Positions 38,369 through 47,403 of a stretch of DNA of 64,000 bases are shown here, in pieces. The translations under genes and the position numbers were made by a program. The notes beneath the pieces are model-generated. The model was given only the letters and a program-made list of their open reading frames with translations. It did not search any database and was not told the origin of the DNA. Numbering within the stretch: position 1 is the stretch's first letter; each line of letters starts with the position of its first letter. The stretch is from Treponema sp. (GTDB lineage Bacteria > Spirochaetota > Spirochaetia > Treponematales > Treponemataceae): the NCBI GenBank assembly GCA_016286535.1, contig JAEESZ010000003.1, positions 186,001 through 250,000 on the forward strand, in the 5' to 3' direction.

Positions 38369-39555
38369 TTGAAAACCACTTCCTTTTTGGAAATTTTAAT
38401 TGCGCTGTAAAGGGCAGAAATTAATGCTGCTAAAACTATTATTGCAAAGCTGATTAAGGCAAAGCCTGTAATTACAAGCGGATTTGACAGTGAAAATGGT
38501 AATCCGATTTTTTCTGAAATCAAAAGGTTGAATGGTAGGACTATAAGGGCCGAAATAAAGATTCCGATTATTGCTCCAAAGAATCCTATGCTGCCTGCTT
38601 CAAATAAAAGAAGCTTTTTAAGAGTGCCACTGTCGGCTCCAAGAACTCTCAAAATGGAATATTCCTTGAAGCGTTCATTTGCAATCAGGGAGAAAACAAT
38701 TCCCAGTGTAAAAATTGTAACTAAAAGAATAAATATACTTAATGCCTGAGGAAAAATCACAAAGGCTGAAATTCGTTCTGCAAGATTTGAAATGAAAGAT
38801 GAACCTGTAATTACCTGAACGTCTGGCAGAGCAGTTTTTATTCTAAGGGCAGTACTGTCGGCCTTTGCATCTGCTTCAAGCTTTACAAAAATAGAAGAGA
38901 TTTTTGTGTTTGTGTCTCCATCAGAAATAAAACCAAAGCCCTTGCTTTTTGCATCCTCAAAAATATTCTGCAGGGTATTGAGGTCGGTGTAGATTGCGTT
39001 ATCCATACCCGTGCTGCTTTTAGAAAGGCGGGAGGTTATTTTGTGCTGCTGACCGAAAAACTTTACTTCTTTATTTGGAGTTGAGATATTGCTTCCTGCG
39101 AAAATATATTCGCTTCCTTTCTGAGGTCTGACTTTTGTCTTTGCCCAGTTTTGAATTAAAAAGTCTGTATCTGGCTCAAAGCCGATAATCTGAATCGGGA
39201 AATCGCAGCAGCTTTCACTCAGACTTGTCAGATAAAACTGACCGCTTGCTTCTTTTACTCCCTGGACAGTGCGGACAATTTCTTCGGCACTTTTATCCAT
39301 GTAAAAATAATTTGGATCTCCATTCAGAAGAATATTTTCCAGCTGGCCTTCATAACCTTTTGGAACAATCATAAGATCTGCGCCAAGACGATTTTTGAAT
39401 CCCTTGATGCCAGCTTTTAGGCTTGAGGTTATAATCAGACTTCCAAAAAGTACGGCTGCTGAAAGTGAAGTCAGTGTGATGAGGGCTGCCGTTCGGAAAG
39501 GCTTGCGCCTGATATTTTCAAGCGCAAGTCTTTTTATTGTTATTGCTTTTTCCAT
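38365..39555 (-). CDS. FtsX-type ABC transporter permease
   Basis: 396 residues from ATG 39555; an open extension upstream overlaps the previous gene. Architecture: LALENIRRKPFRTAALITLTSL helix, MacB-PCD-like periplasmic part, then three helices (IFPQALSIFILLVTIFTLGIV; IGFFGAIIGIFISALIVL; VITGFALISFAIIVLAALIS). Coupling phrase ERFKEYSILRVLGADSGTL. It overlaps the small membrane gene by 16 bases. Confidence 0.88.
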   Translation of the reverse strand: MEKAITIKRLALENIRRKPFRTAALITLTSLSAAVLFGSLIITSSLKAGIKGFKNRLGADLMIVPKGYEGQLENILLNGDPNYFYMDKSAEEIVRTVQGVKEASGQFYLTSLSESCCDFPIQIIGFEPDTDFLIQNWAKTKVRPQKGSEYIFAGSNISTPNKEVKFFGQQHKITSRLSKSSTGMDNAIYTDLNTLQNIFEDAKSKGFGFISDGDTNTKISSIFVKLEADAKADSTALRIKTALPDVQVITGSSFISNLAERISAFVIFPQALSIFILLVTIFTLGIVFSLIANERFKEYSILRVLGADSGTLKKLLLFEAGSIGFFGAIIGIFISALIVLPFNLLISEKIGLPFSLSNPLVITGFALISFAIIVLAALISALYSAIKISKKEVVFK

Positions 39556-39743
39556 AAAATAATTGTGTTTGCTGCAGAAATAACAAAAATCAAAATACCA
39601 AAAACAAGAACAAGAGGGGCTGTTACCTTGTGACAATGCATGCTTGCCATTGCGCATACTTTTGCAAAAGTGTAAGGGGCAATGCCAACAAGAAGACCAA
39701 GTAAAGCTGTAAGTGACGATAAAATAATATTAAGATTTTTCAT
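39540..39743 (-). CDS. Small DUF4418-like membrane protein
   Basis: 67 residues, two membrane helices (IILSSLTALLGLLVGIAPYTF; LVLVFGILIFVISAANTIILW) joined by a loop with CAMASMHCHK, the Cys-Met-Cys pattern seen in DUF4418 proteins that travel with FtsX/ATPase pairs. Overlaps the permease start by 16 bases. Role unknown; the Cys/His/Met loop could bind metal. Confidence 0.65.
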   Translation of the reverse strand: MKNLNIILSSLTALLGLLVGIAPYTFAKVCAMASMHCHKVTAPLVLVFGILIFVISAANTIILWKKQ

Positions 39744-39768
39744 GATTTTCTCCTTATTTTATGCGATT

Positions 39769-40848
39769 TTATGCGCGGGAACCGTTAATTTCCTTATAAG
39801 TCTTTGTTGCGCTATCATAAATATAGCCGTCTGGTACGCCAAAAAGTTCGATATAGCCTGTTTCGATAAACTTTTCTATATCTGTAGAAGCCTTAAGTAT
39901 TCCGGCTTCCTGCAGCTGGCGGGCAGCAGAATCAAAGGTCTTCTTACCAAGCGAACGGCTTGGCTGGTAGTTGATTTCTTCAAGCAGGGCTGCATTAAAG
40001 TCTAAATCTCCGGCACAAAGATCATTTTCAATCTGAAGTTGAGCAGCAGCTCTTGGTTCTGCCTGAACATATGCAGAAGCCTTCTGCAAGGCTCTTGTTA
40101 CGGCGGCAGCTCCTTCCGGATTTTCGCGCAAAAGTTTATGTGTTACAAACTGCTGGCAGCAGTATTCTTTACTGAACTTTTCATCTGTTCCTGTATCCAG
40201 AATCTTTCTAAAACCATAGGCAAGTTCACCCTTAGTTGCTACCGGGTCATGAGCGCCAATTACATCTACAGCGCCGTTATTAAGGGCAATTGCAAGATCT
40301 GCAGAAGCATATGCAATAAACTCAACTTCATTGTTATCTGCAGTAACTCCAATTCCCAAATCCATAAGTTTACGTTTAAGGTTCATAACAGATGAATCCG
40401 CAAGTCCTGGAACTCCAATCTTCTTTCCACGAAGGTCAGCAACAGATTTAATGTCGCTGTCTGCACGAACATAATATTTAGTACAGCCAATGTGAATTCC
40501 AGAAGTAAAGGAAATTGGAAGTCCATTTTCCATAGCCTGAAGTTGAGTTGCATACAAGCCGTAGCCTGCATCAACCTTTCCCGATGCAATCATCTCGCCA
40601 AGAGTTGCGCCGCCTTCTACGATGTGAACGTACTCTGCTTTCTGACCAATTTTTGCAAGTTCTTCATCAAAAAGTCCAAGCTTCATGGCAACATGAGTTG
40701 GCGCATAACAAAGACTTCCGGTCTGAAAGTTAATTCTAACAACCTTCTGAGCTGATTTTGAACTTCCATCAGCAGAAGCCGATTTTTTTGAACAGCCTGC
40801 AAGCATCAAAACTGCAGCCGCTACCATAATAAAAAATGATTTTTTCAT
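39769..40848 (-). CDS. NitT/TauT-type ABC substrate-binding lipoprotein
   Basis: 359 residues from ATG 40848; the frame extends upstream but overlaps nothing useful. Lipobox MLAGCSKKS. The NMT1/SsuA-like fold is visible: INFQTGSLCYAPTHVAMKLGLFDEEL, GEMIASGKVDAGYGLYATQ, LRGKKIGVPGLADSSV. The family binds sulfonates, nitrate, thiamin precursors or similar small molecules. Third gene of its own permease-ATPase-binding protein unit. Confidence 0.85.
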   Translation of the reverse strand: MKKSFFIMVAAAVLMLAGCSKKSASADGSSKSAQKVVRINFQTGSLCYAPTHVAMKLGLFDEELAKIGQKAEYVHIVEGGATLGEMIASGKVDAGYGLYATQLQAMENGLPISFTSGIHIGCTKYYVRADSDIKSVADLRGKKIGVPGLADSSVMNLKRKLMDLGIGVTADNNEVEFIAYASADLAIALNNGAVDVIGAHDPVATKGELAYGFRKILDTGTDEKFSKEYCCQQFVTHKLLRENPEGAAAVTRALQKASAYVQAEPRAAAQLQIENDLCAGDLDFNAALLEEINYQPSRSLGKKTFDSAARQLQEAGILKASTDIEKFIETGYIELFGVPDGYIYDSATKTYKEINGSRA

Positions 40849-40894
40849 ATTTAGTAAAACCTCCAAAGTTTTATAATTACAATAATGCTCTGCA

Positions 40895-41674
40895 TCATAT
40901 AGCATATTCAACTTCCTGAACTTTACCGGCATAGTTCAGTATTTCCAGAATCTGTGTTCTGTATTTTAAGAAAACATCCTGGCCACGGGCCCGGGGATGA
41001 CTTAAATTAATCTTTATGATTTTTTCCACCTTTGCAGGGCGGGGACTCATAACAACAACATAGTCGCTGAGATAAACAGCTTCATCTACATCATGTGTAA
41101 CCATTACCATGGTAGTATTGTGCTCCTTCCATAAGCGGATAATTTCATCCTGCATGGTCATTCGGGTAAAGGCATCGAGAGCTCCAAGCGGTTCATCAAG
41201 TAAAAGAATTTTTGGATGCCCTACTAGAGCTCGGGCCAGACTTGCCCTCTGATTCATTCCTCCCGAAAGCTGATGAGGGAAAGATTTTTCAAAACCTTGC
41301 AGACCAACAAGTTTTATAAACTCATCAACATCGGCCTTGCGTTCCTTGTAAATGTGGCGGGCTTTAAGTCCAAAGGCAATATTTTCGCGGATTGTAAGCC
41401 AGGGAAAGAGATTTGCCTGCTGGAAGGCAAAGCCCCTGTCACTTCCAGGCTTTGTGATTTTTGTGCCGTCAACCTGCACCTCGCCGGAAGTAGGAGTTTC
41501 CAGACCTGCGATACAACGAAGCAAAGTTGTCTTACCACAGCCTGAAGGTCCAATCAAAGAAACAAAGCTTCCCGCAGGAATTGTAAAATCCACCCCCTTA
41601 AGGGCAATGACTTCTTCGGCTGCTCCCTGATTAAAGATTTTTGTTATATTTGATAATTTAATTTCTCCAGACAT
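40895..41674 (-). CDS. NitT/TauT-type ABC ATP-binding protein
   Basis: 259 residues from ATG 41674, chosen for AGGAGAATAG just upstream. Walker A GPSGCGKTT, Q-loop FAFQQANLFPWLT (the FPWLT phrase is typical of SsuB/TauB), signature LSGGMNQRASLARAL, Walker B ILLLDEPLGALD, and MVTHDVDEAVYLSD. Powers the adjacent importer. Confidence 0.92.
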   Translation of the reverse strand: MSGEIKLSNITKIFNQGAAEEVIALKGVDFTIPAGSFVSLIGPSGCGKTTLLRCIAGLETPTSGEVQVDGTKITKPGSDRGFAFQQANLFPWLTIRENIAFGLKARHIYKERKADVDEFIKLVGLQGFEKSFPHQLSGGMNQRASLARALVGHPKILLLDEPLGALDAFTRMTMQDEIIRLWKEHNTTMVMVTHDVDEAVYLSDYVVVMSPRPAKVEKIIKINLSHPRARGQDVFLKYRTQILEILNYAGKVQEVEYAI

Positions 41675-41690
41675 TCTATTCTCCTGTGTT

Positions 41691-41778
41691 GTGCTGCATG
41701 GATGCAGCACTGCCTGACGCAGTTTTGCTTTTTGCAAAACTGCAGATGAAAAAATTACATGGATGTAATTTTTTCATC
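41691..41778. repeat. Three perfect hairpins in series
   Basis: Hairpin 1 at 41691-41710 (stem GTGCTGCA/TGCAGCAC), hairpin 2 at 41719-41743 (GCAGTTTTGC/GCAAAACTGC, T5 loop), hairpin 3 at 41745-41778 (16-bp stem GATGAAAAAATTACAT and its complement). Hairpins 1 and 3 share the turn CATGGATG. They fill the gap between permease and ATPase genes. Possible RNA-processing or stability elements, or insertion of palindromic repeats. Confidence 0.75.
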
Positions 41779-41779
41779 A

Positions 41780-42760
41780 CTACCACTTAATTAATCCCTT
41801 CTGCCAGCTCAAAAGCTTTTGTCGCACCTTAAAAAGGGCTGTAATAATCACGGTACAGAAAAGGGCAATTAAAATAAGCCCCGCATATACACCCGGGTAC
41901 ATCATCATTGCTTTCTGGTAACTTATGTACCAGCCGATTCCATATTTTGCACCGAACATTTCGGCGGTCATAAGGGCAATAAAGGCTGCACAGATTCCGT
42001 TAAAGGTTCCCTGAAAAATATTTGGCAGGGCTGCTGGAACTGCAATGCGGAAAACCTGAAAGAAGGTTCCCGCTCCAAGAGTGCGGCCCACTTCAAAATA
42101 AACTTTGCTTGTGTTCTGAATACCCGAGCTTGTCATAAGCTGAACCGGGAACCATACTGCAAGTGCTATGATAAACACGCTGGCACCAAAAGGTGTTGGA
42201 AAGGTTGTAAGAACCAGAGGAATCCAGGCTGTAGCCGGAATTGGACCTATCAGTTTGATATATGGATTAATCCAGTAATATACGTGACGGCTAAAGCCCA
42301 GAAAAACGCCGGTAATAAAACCAACTGTCACTCCCCAGAAAACTCCGAGCAAAAGGAGACGGAAAGAATACCAGATACATTTTCCAAGAAGACCTGACTG
42401 ATCTACAAAGACTGCAAGTATGTTATCGAAGCTTGGAAAAAAGATTACCGGCAGCAGGGCAAACTTTGCAGTAATAAGATTTAATAATGTAAGAAGGATT
42501 GCTGCCCCTGCTAAAAATGGGCCTTTAAACTCCAGAGCTGTTTTAAGTTTTTTAATAAAAAAGGAATGAATAAAAAGTACAAAAGCTGCAAGTAAAAGAA
42601 TAAGCAGAAGTTTATTATAATAAGATTTTGTACTTACAGGATGCAAAGGACTGTCAGCTACAAAATTCTGAACTGCCAGGGCAATTAAAACTCCTAAAGC
42701 GGGTAAAGCCCTGAAAAGAATTGATTTTGCAGAAAGTCTCAAATTTATTAAGAATCTCAT
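41780..42760 (-). CDS. NitT/TauT-type ABC permease
   Basis: 326 residues, eight or so membrane helices; longer at the N-terminus than the usual 250-270 by two extra helices (ALPALGVLIALAVQNFV; LLLILLLAAFVLFIHSFF). The EAA-loop region VGRTLGAGTFFQVFRIAVPAALPNIFQG is typical of the SsuC/TauC group. First gene of the unit, with an operator in front. Confidence 0.9.
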   Translation of the reverse strand: MRFLINLRLSAKSILFRALPALGVLIALAVQNFVADSPLHPVSTKSYYNKLLLILLLAAFVLFIHSFFIKKLKTALEFKGPFLAGAAILLTLLNLITAKFALLPVIFFPSFDNILAVFVDQSGLLGKCIWYSFRLLLLGVFWGVTVGFITGVFLGFSRHVYYWINPYIKLIGPIPATAWIPLVLTTFPTPFGASVFIIALAVWFPVQLMTSSGIQNTSKVYFEVGRTLGAGTFFQVFRIAVPAALPNIFQGTFNGICAAFIALMTAEMFGAKYGIGWYISYQKAMMMYPGVYAGLILIALFCTVIITALFKVRQKLLSWQKGLIKW

Positions 42761-42775
42761 ATCTTACCTCTGTTT

Positions 42776-42824
42776 ATAACCTAGTGTCTTACTAGGTTAT
42801 ATATTTTTTTAAGACTTCCCGCAA
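42776..42824 (-). promoter_or_regulatory. Operator and promoter of the 41780-42760 importer
   Basis: 42776-42800 is a perfect palindrome with ten-base arms ATAACCTAGT / ACTAGGTTAT and a five-base spacer. On the minus strand -35 TTGCGG (42819-42824), 17 bases, -10 TATAAC (42796-42801) overlaps the upstream arm. Best-conserved copy of the shared motif. Confidence 0.65.
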
Positions 42825-42860
42825 ATATATTTTTTTTATAACGGTTATAGCTTTTGTTTA

Positions 42861-42882
42861 TAGCCCCTTTTTAGAAGGGCTA
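42861..42882 (-). other. Intercistronic hairpin after the substrate-binding gene
   Basis: TAGCCCCTT...AAGGGCTA, just after the stop of the 42890-43993 gene. No T run follows on the minus strand, so processing or attenuation is as likely as termination. Confidence 0.4.
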
Positions 42883-42889
42883 AGGTCTC

Positions 42890-43993
42890 TTATAAAGAGG
42901 CTATAGCCTTAAAATCTGGATGCTTATCATTATGTGTAAGGAAGAAATCCCACATTTCTTTAAAGAAGTCATCTGACGGATTTTCTTTTATAACCTCTTT
43001 AAGGGCCTTTGCATAAACTTTTATATCAAAGAAACTTGAAAGCGGCAGAGGTTTTTCTATCATTCCTATTTCCTCCATTGTTTCATACAGAATTAAAGTT
43101 CCATTATAATTTGGATCAGGTTTATAAGTACGATGACCACTGTATTCCTTATCATAAAAATACTTTTCTACATAAGATTCTGTCTGGCCGGAAGCCTTTA
43201 CCAGAGAATCCACAGCCTTCTGCTTGTCAGTAATAAGAATTTTATAACCATAAATCTGACCTTTTATATAATTCTTATATTTTTCTGGATTCTTTCTAAA
43301 ATCATTTCCGTTGGCAAACTGGCGGCAGCATACATAATCCTCTTCAAAGACGGTAGAAGGGAAAAGGTAAACTAAGCCCTGCGTCAAAGCAGATTCCAGA
43401 GTCTGTGGATTTGGAAGAGCTACCTCTGCATTATTTTTCACGGCAGCTAAAACTGCGGTAGGATAATCAGGAAAACTTTTAAAGAATATATCTTCACCTA
43501 TCTTATAACCCCATTTTTTTGCCAGAGAATAGCGGGCAATAAGTTCAACAGTTGTTGTATGCTGAACAGCGATTGTAATACCCTTCCAGTTCCTTAAATC
43601 CTTCAGTTTATCTGCAACTTCCGGTCTTGCAACAACAACCATTCCGTTTCCCTGGGTTCCCGCAAAAGCAACAATATCTGTACCCTGCGCCCCCATACTT
43701 AACTGAGGAATGACATTTGCATAAGTGGCATCAACCTTTCCGGTAGCAAGAGCTTCAAAAGAACCGTCACGATCCAAAGGAATATATTTTACCTTTACAT
43801 TCGTTTTTTCGTAAATTCCTTCTTCATCTGCAATCTGAATTGAAGGATTATAAAGTGCAGAAGTATTGCTGGTTGCAAGCTTTACTGTCTGAAGGCTTAC
43901 ATTTTTTTTCTCCTCTTTTCCCCTGCAGGAAGAAAAACCTGTCAGCAAAAGTGTGATAAATAAAATTTCAGCGGTTAAAATTTGTTTTTTCAT
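42890..43993 (-). CDS. NitT/TauT-type ABC substrate-binding lipoprotein
   Basis: 367 residues from ATG 43993, preceded by AAAAAGGAGTC. Signal with LLLTGFSSCRG lipobox. NMT1-like fold: TVKLATSNTSALYNPSIQIADEEGIYEKTNVKV, LATGKVDATYANVIPQL, LRNWKGITIAVQHTTTVEL. Paralogue of the 39769 protein. Last gene of an operon ATPase-permease-NifD-like-binding protein, so its ligand may be the substrate of the NifD-like protein. Confidence 0.85.
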   Translation of the reverse strand: MKKQILTAEILFITLLLTGFSSCRGKEEKKNVSLQTVKLATSNTSALYNPSIQIADEEGIYEKTNVKVKYIPLDRDGSFEALATGKVDATYANVIPQLSMGAQGTDIVAFAGTQGNGMVVVARPEVADKLKDLRNWKGITIAVQHTTTVELIARYSLAKKWGYKIGEDIFFKSFPDYPTAVLAAVKNNAEVALPNPQTLESALTQGLVYLFPSTVFEEDYVCCRQFANGNDFRKNPEKYKNYIKGQIYGYKILITDKQKAVDSLVKASGQTESYVEKYFYDKEYSGHRTYKPDPNYNGTLILYETMEEIGMIEKPLPLSSFFDIKVYAKALKEVIKENPSDDFFKEMWDFFLTHNDKHPDFKAIASL

Positions 43994-44026
43994 TTTTGAC
44001 TCCTTTTTCTTTTTGTTATTCATATA

Positions 44027-45502
44027 TTATTGTGCAATAAACCTGGTATCTTTTTGTTCATGCCACCATTTTGTATAAGGTGATTTAATATGACTTGCAA
44101 GATTTTTTTCAAAGCTTGTATTAATCAGCAGATCTCTTAAATCACGGGCAAGCTTTAAAACATTTTTATATCCGAACATAGAATATTCATTGTTTAAGAA
44201 AAGAGTTGCACAGCCATGCTTATAACCTATTGAGCCTACGGCCCTGTGTCTTACAACAAAAAAGTCCGGCTTGTAATGATATAAAACATTTTCCAGCTCG
44301 TGGTGCTGCAAATCAGAAATCTTTACAGTAAGCTCCGGAGAAAGCTGGGCTTCTGCATGCTCAATATATTCCGGAGCTTTTTCATTATCAAAGCGGGAAT
44401 CACTGTGCCAGGAAATTGAATAAATTACATTCAGGCCAAGTTCCTGTAAAACTCTGGCCATTTCAAGACTAAAACCAGGCCCTGCTGCAACTATGCAGGA
44501 TTTACCTTTAAGAACTTTTTTTATTTCCTCAATTTCCGGAAGATATAAAGCCTTTTGTTCAGCTATATATTTTTCTGCAAGCTGACTTTTCCCAAGTCTT
44601 TCTGCCACAGAACGATACCACTCTTCAAAACCTCTTAAGCCGTTTGGACTGGCTGAAGCAATATATGGAACCCCATACTTTTCTTCCAGAGCATTTCCAA
44701 TATAGGTTCCTAATGTTCCACAAATACACACAGTGGCAGCACTTTCACTTATATGAGAAAGCTCTTCCAGCGTAGAACCAAAATAAAAGAACTGACTTTC
44801 GTAGCCAAGCGCTTTAAGAGCCTCTCGTATCTGCCCTCTTCCAACCTCATGAAAGTCTCTTACATTTATTACATTCCTTTTTTCCTTTGGTGCCTTTACT
44901 ATATTTTTTAATATTGCGTGATCAGCAACATCAAAGCCATTTGCCCAGATATTACTTTTAAATCCTTCACAATGAGATGAAAAAACTGGAACCGGAAGTT
45001 CTGAAGAAAGTTCATCTGCAATACTTTCAACATCTTCTCCGATAATTCCTGTTACACAGCTTGTAGTAATTACAATTCCATCAGGTTTATAAAGTTCATA
45101 GGTTCTTCTGACAATTTCTCTTAATTTATTTGTTGCCCCAAATACTGTATCAGACTCACTTAAATCAGTTCCAACAAACTGAGTATAAAGCCCCAGATTA
45201 GATTCATAATCTCCTGTCATTTTTGAATCCTTCCAGGAGGTTCTGAAAACTTCCCCGGTAATAACAGCATTACAGCCTGCAGGAGCATGATAAACAATTG
45301 CCAGATTTTTAATTCTTATAAACTGATGTAAAGCAACCGTTGCCAGACAGTTACTGGACTGTTTAAAGCAGCGTTCACATTTTTTCAAAGAACAGGAATG
45401 AATTCCCGCAGAATAATCCTTAAGACTTCCTGTAAAATTTGTAACCGCTCCTAATCTGTTTTCTCGTAAAGTAATTTCTGTTGTGTTAAGATTAACTGCC
45501 AT
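44027..45502 (-). CDS. NifD-like nitrogenase component protein, paralogue 1 (within ABC operon)
   Basis: 491 residues. P-cluster-type cysteines at Cys52 (QSSNC), Cys77 (APAGC) and Cys149 (TTSC), as in NifD Cys62/88/154; VFGATNKLREIV follows the nitrogenase pattern. In the cofactor-ligand region CICGTLGTYIGNALEEKYG, Cys259 or Cys261 aligns with NifD Cys275. In an ungapped alignment of KHGCATLFLNNEYSMFGYKN with the NifD His442 segment, the His position is Asn437. No NifK-like gene adjoins it. It lies 17 bases after the permease and 33 bases before the binding-protein gene. A partner for the 60565 K-like subunit, an alternative D, or a NifE-like scaffold are all possible. Confidence 0.85.
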   Translation of the reverse strand: MAVNLNTTEITLRENRLGAVTNFTGSLKDYSAGIHSCSLKKCERCFKQSSNCLATVALHQFIRIKNLAIVYHAPAGCNAVITGEVFRTSWKDSKMTGDYESNLGLYTQFVGTDLSESDTVFGATNKLREIVRRTYELYKPDGIVITTSCVTGIIGEDVESIADELSSELPVPVFSSHCEGFKSNIWANGFDVADHAILKNIVKAPKEKRNVINVRDFHEVGRGQIREALKALGYESQFFYFGSTLEELSHISESAATVCICGTLGTYIGNALEEKYGVPYIASASPNGLRGFEEWYRSVAERLGKSQLAEKYIAEQKALYLPEIEEIKKVLKGKSCIVAAGPGFSLEMARVLQELGLNVIYSISWHSDSRFDNEKAPEYIEHAEAQLSPELTVKISDLQHHELENVLYHYKPDFFVVRHRAVGSIGYKHGCATLFLNNEYSMFGYKNVLKLARDLRDLLINTSFEKNLASHIKSPYTKWWHEQKDTRFIAQ

Positions 45503-45519
45503 TTAATAACCTCTTTTAT

Positions 45520-46452
45520 TTAGTAATTCCACTTTATTAATTTTCTTTTTAATAGATTTACAAGGCCGTTAAGAAAAGTAACAACAAGACCTATGAAAAA
45601 AATCCCTGCGATGGCCTTATCATAATTCGCAAAATTAAGGGCAATTCTTACGTAATAGCCCATTCCACTGTCAGCTCCTATTAATTCAGCCGCGGTTAAT
45701 GTAATCAGGGCAGAAGAAAGATGAATAGGAATTGCATTTATAATTCTTGGCATATTAAAAGGGATTATAATTTTAAACAGAATTGTTGAAGTTGAAAGAT
45801 TTAAGACTTTTGCAGAATTGACAATTTTCTTTTCTACAAAGGCAGTATTATTAATTGCCCCCATAAAGGTGCCCCAGAAAATACTGAGGAAAATTACAGT
45901 CAGAGAAGCAAGTTTAAAGGTTGGCATTATTAATACAACATAGGGAGTATAAATAAGCGGAGGAACTGTAGAAAAGACTTTTGCCACAGGATATACAGCC
46001 TGGGTAAGGCGTTTATTCCAGCCAACCAGGGTTCCAAGAAAAACCGCAGCAAAAGTGGATATTACAAGACCACTTATAATCAAAAACAAAGAAGCCCACA
46101 AACCTTTTAATATTGCTTTATAATCTGCAATAAAAACATAAAAAACATTTTCCGGTGCCGGTATAAAAATATAAGGCAAAAGATTAAAACGGGTAACAGT
46201 AAGTTCCCAGATAAAAAATAAAATAAAAACAAAAGCTCCGATGTCCTTAGTAGCCTGTCTTTTATTATTTCGTCTCAGGCTGAATAGAAAAAACACTTCA
46301 ATTATTCCAAGAAGAATTGCAAAAGCTAAAGGATTCTTTAAACCAGCCCTCATCTCTACTGCATATCTGGATGGTAATAAAAAAGATAAAAATATAAGCA
46401 GGAAAAATAAATTTCCGGTATTAAATATATATTTTGAAAAAAAGTTTTTCAT
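45520..46452 (-). CDS. NitT/TauT-type ABC permease
   Basis: 310 residues with about eight helices and two additional N-terminal ones, as in its paralogue at 41780. [33 protein letters not shown] is the EAA region. Its start overlaps the ATPase stop by four bases (ATGA). Confidence 0.88.
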   Translation of the reverse strand: MKNFFSKYIFNTGNLFFLLIFLSFLLPSRYAVEMRAGLKNPLAFAILLGIIEVFFLFSLRRNNKRQATKDIGAFVFILFFIWELTVTRFNLLPYIFIPAPENVFYVFIADYKAILKGLWASLFLIISGLVISTFAAVFLGTLVGWNKRLTQAVYPVAKVFSTVPPLIYTPYVVLIMPTFKLASLTVIFLSIFWGTFMGAINNTAFVEKKIVNSAKVLNLSTSTILFKIIIPFNMPRIINAIPIHLSSALITLTAAELIGADSGMGYYVRIALNFANYDKAIAGIFFIGLVVTFLNGLVNLLKRKLIKWNY

Positions 46453-47267
46453 AAAGCAGCTCCTTCGTCTTCGATAAACTCTGTGGTTTCATTATAAAAA
46501 TATTTAACAAGTTTCTGATAAAGTGCTTTGTATTCCGCAGATTCATGAACCAGAGGATTGTTTCTTGGCCGGGGAAGATTATTCTCAATTACAGAATGAA
46601 TATACTTGGGTATCATGAAAACAATTCTATCTGCCAGCAAGACAGCCTCATTTAAATCATGAGTTACAAAAATAATTGTTTTTTTATTTTCATCCTCCCT
46701 CCACATTTTTAAGAGTAAAGACTGCAGATTCTCTCTGATCTTTGCATCAAGAGCTCCAAAAGGCTCATCCATCAATAAAATTTCAGGACAAGATGCCATT
46801 GCCCTGGCAATTGCGACTCTCTGCTGCATTCCCCCGGAGAGTTCCCCTGGAAGTTTATGTTCAAAACGGTTTAATTCAACCTTGTTCAGGTAATAGCGGG
46901 CAATCTCGTTAGCTTCCCTCCTGCTGATTTTTTTTCCTCTCTTTTTGTAGTTTTCGTAAACTGCAAAAGAAACATTTTTTAAGGCTGTCATCCAGGGAAA
47001 AAGCGAATAGTTTTGAAAAACAACAGAACGTTCAACTCCAGGACCTTTAACTTCCTTTCCGTTAATTATTAATTTTCCCTTATCTGGCTGCTGAAGCCCT
47101 GCCAGCACAGACAAAAGTGTACTCTTACCACAACCTGAAGAACCGACAATACAAATGAATTCTCCTCTTTCTACAGTAAGATTAATATCCTTTAATGCTT
47201 CAAACGTAGAATTGTCATTTTCGTATGAAAGGGAGAGATTTTCTATTTCAATAACCTTATCACTCAT
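46449..47267 (-). CDS. NitT/TauT-type ABC ATP-binding protein
   Basis: 272 residues. Walker [11 protein letters not shown]-loop [13 protein letters not shown], signature [15 protein letters not shown], Walker [41 protein letters not shown]. First gene of the operon that includes the NifD-like paralogue, preceded by the shared operator. Confidence 0.92.
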   Translation of the reverse strand: MSDKVIEIENLSLSYENDNSTFEALKDINLTVERGEFICIVGSSGCGKSTLLSVLAGLQQPDKGKLIINGKEVKGPGVERSVVFQNYSLFPWMTALKNVSFAVYENYKKRGKKISRREANEIARYYLNKVELNRFEHKLPGELSGGMQQRVAIARAMASCPEILLMDEPFGALDAKIRENLQSLLLKMWREDENKKTIIFVTHDLNEAVLLADRIVFMIPKYIHSVIENNLPRPRNNPLVHESAEYKALYQKLVKYFYNETTEFIEDEGAAL

Positions 47268-47282
47268 ACTGCCGCCTCCTTT

Positions 47283-47303
47283 TACCTATCGTTATAGTAG
47301 GTA
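47283..47303 (-). promoter_or_regulatory. Shared operator upstream of the ABC/NifD-like operon
   Basis: TACCTATC-N5-TAGTAGGTA type palindrome, 16 bases before the ATPase start. A convincing -35 was not found; TATAAC occurs inside it on the minus strand. Confidence 0.65.
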
Positions 47304-47403
47304 TACAATTTTTTATATATTCATTCCAATATTTTTTTCAGATACAAGCAATAGCAATTATTTATAGAAGCAGTTAAAATTGAACTATAAGAGCGAGGTA
47401 ACT

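Noticed and set aside
38365..39657. Longer start for the FtsX permease (39657)
   Set aside because: The extension overlaps most of the small DUF4418-like gene and is Cys/Phe-rich; MEKAITIKRLALENIRRKPF is the usual FtsX opening.
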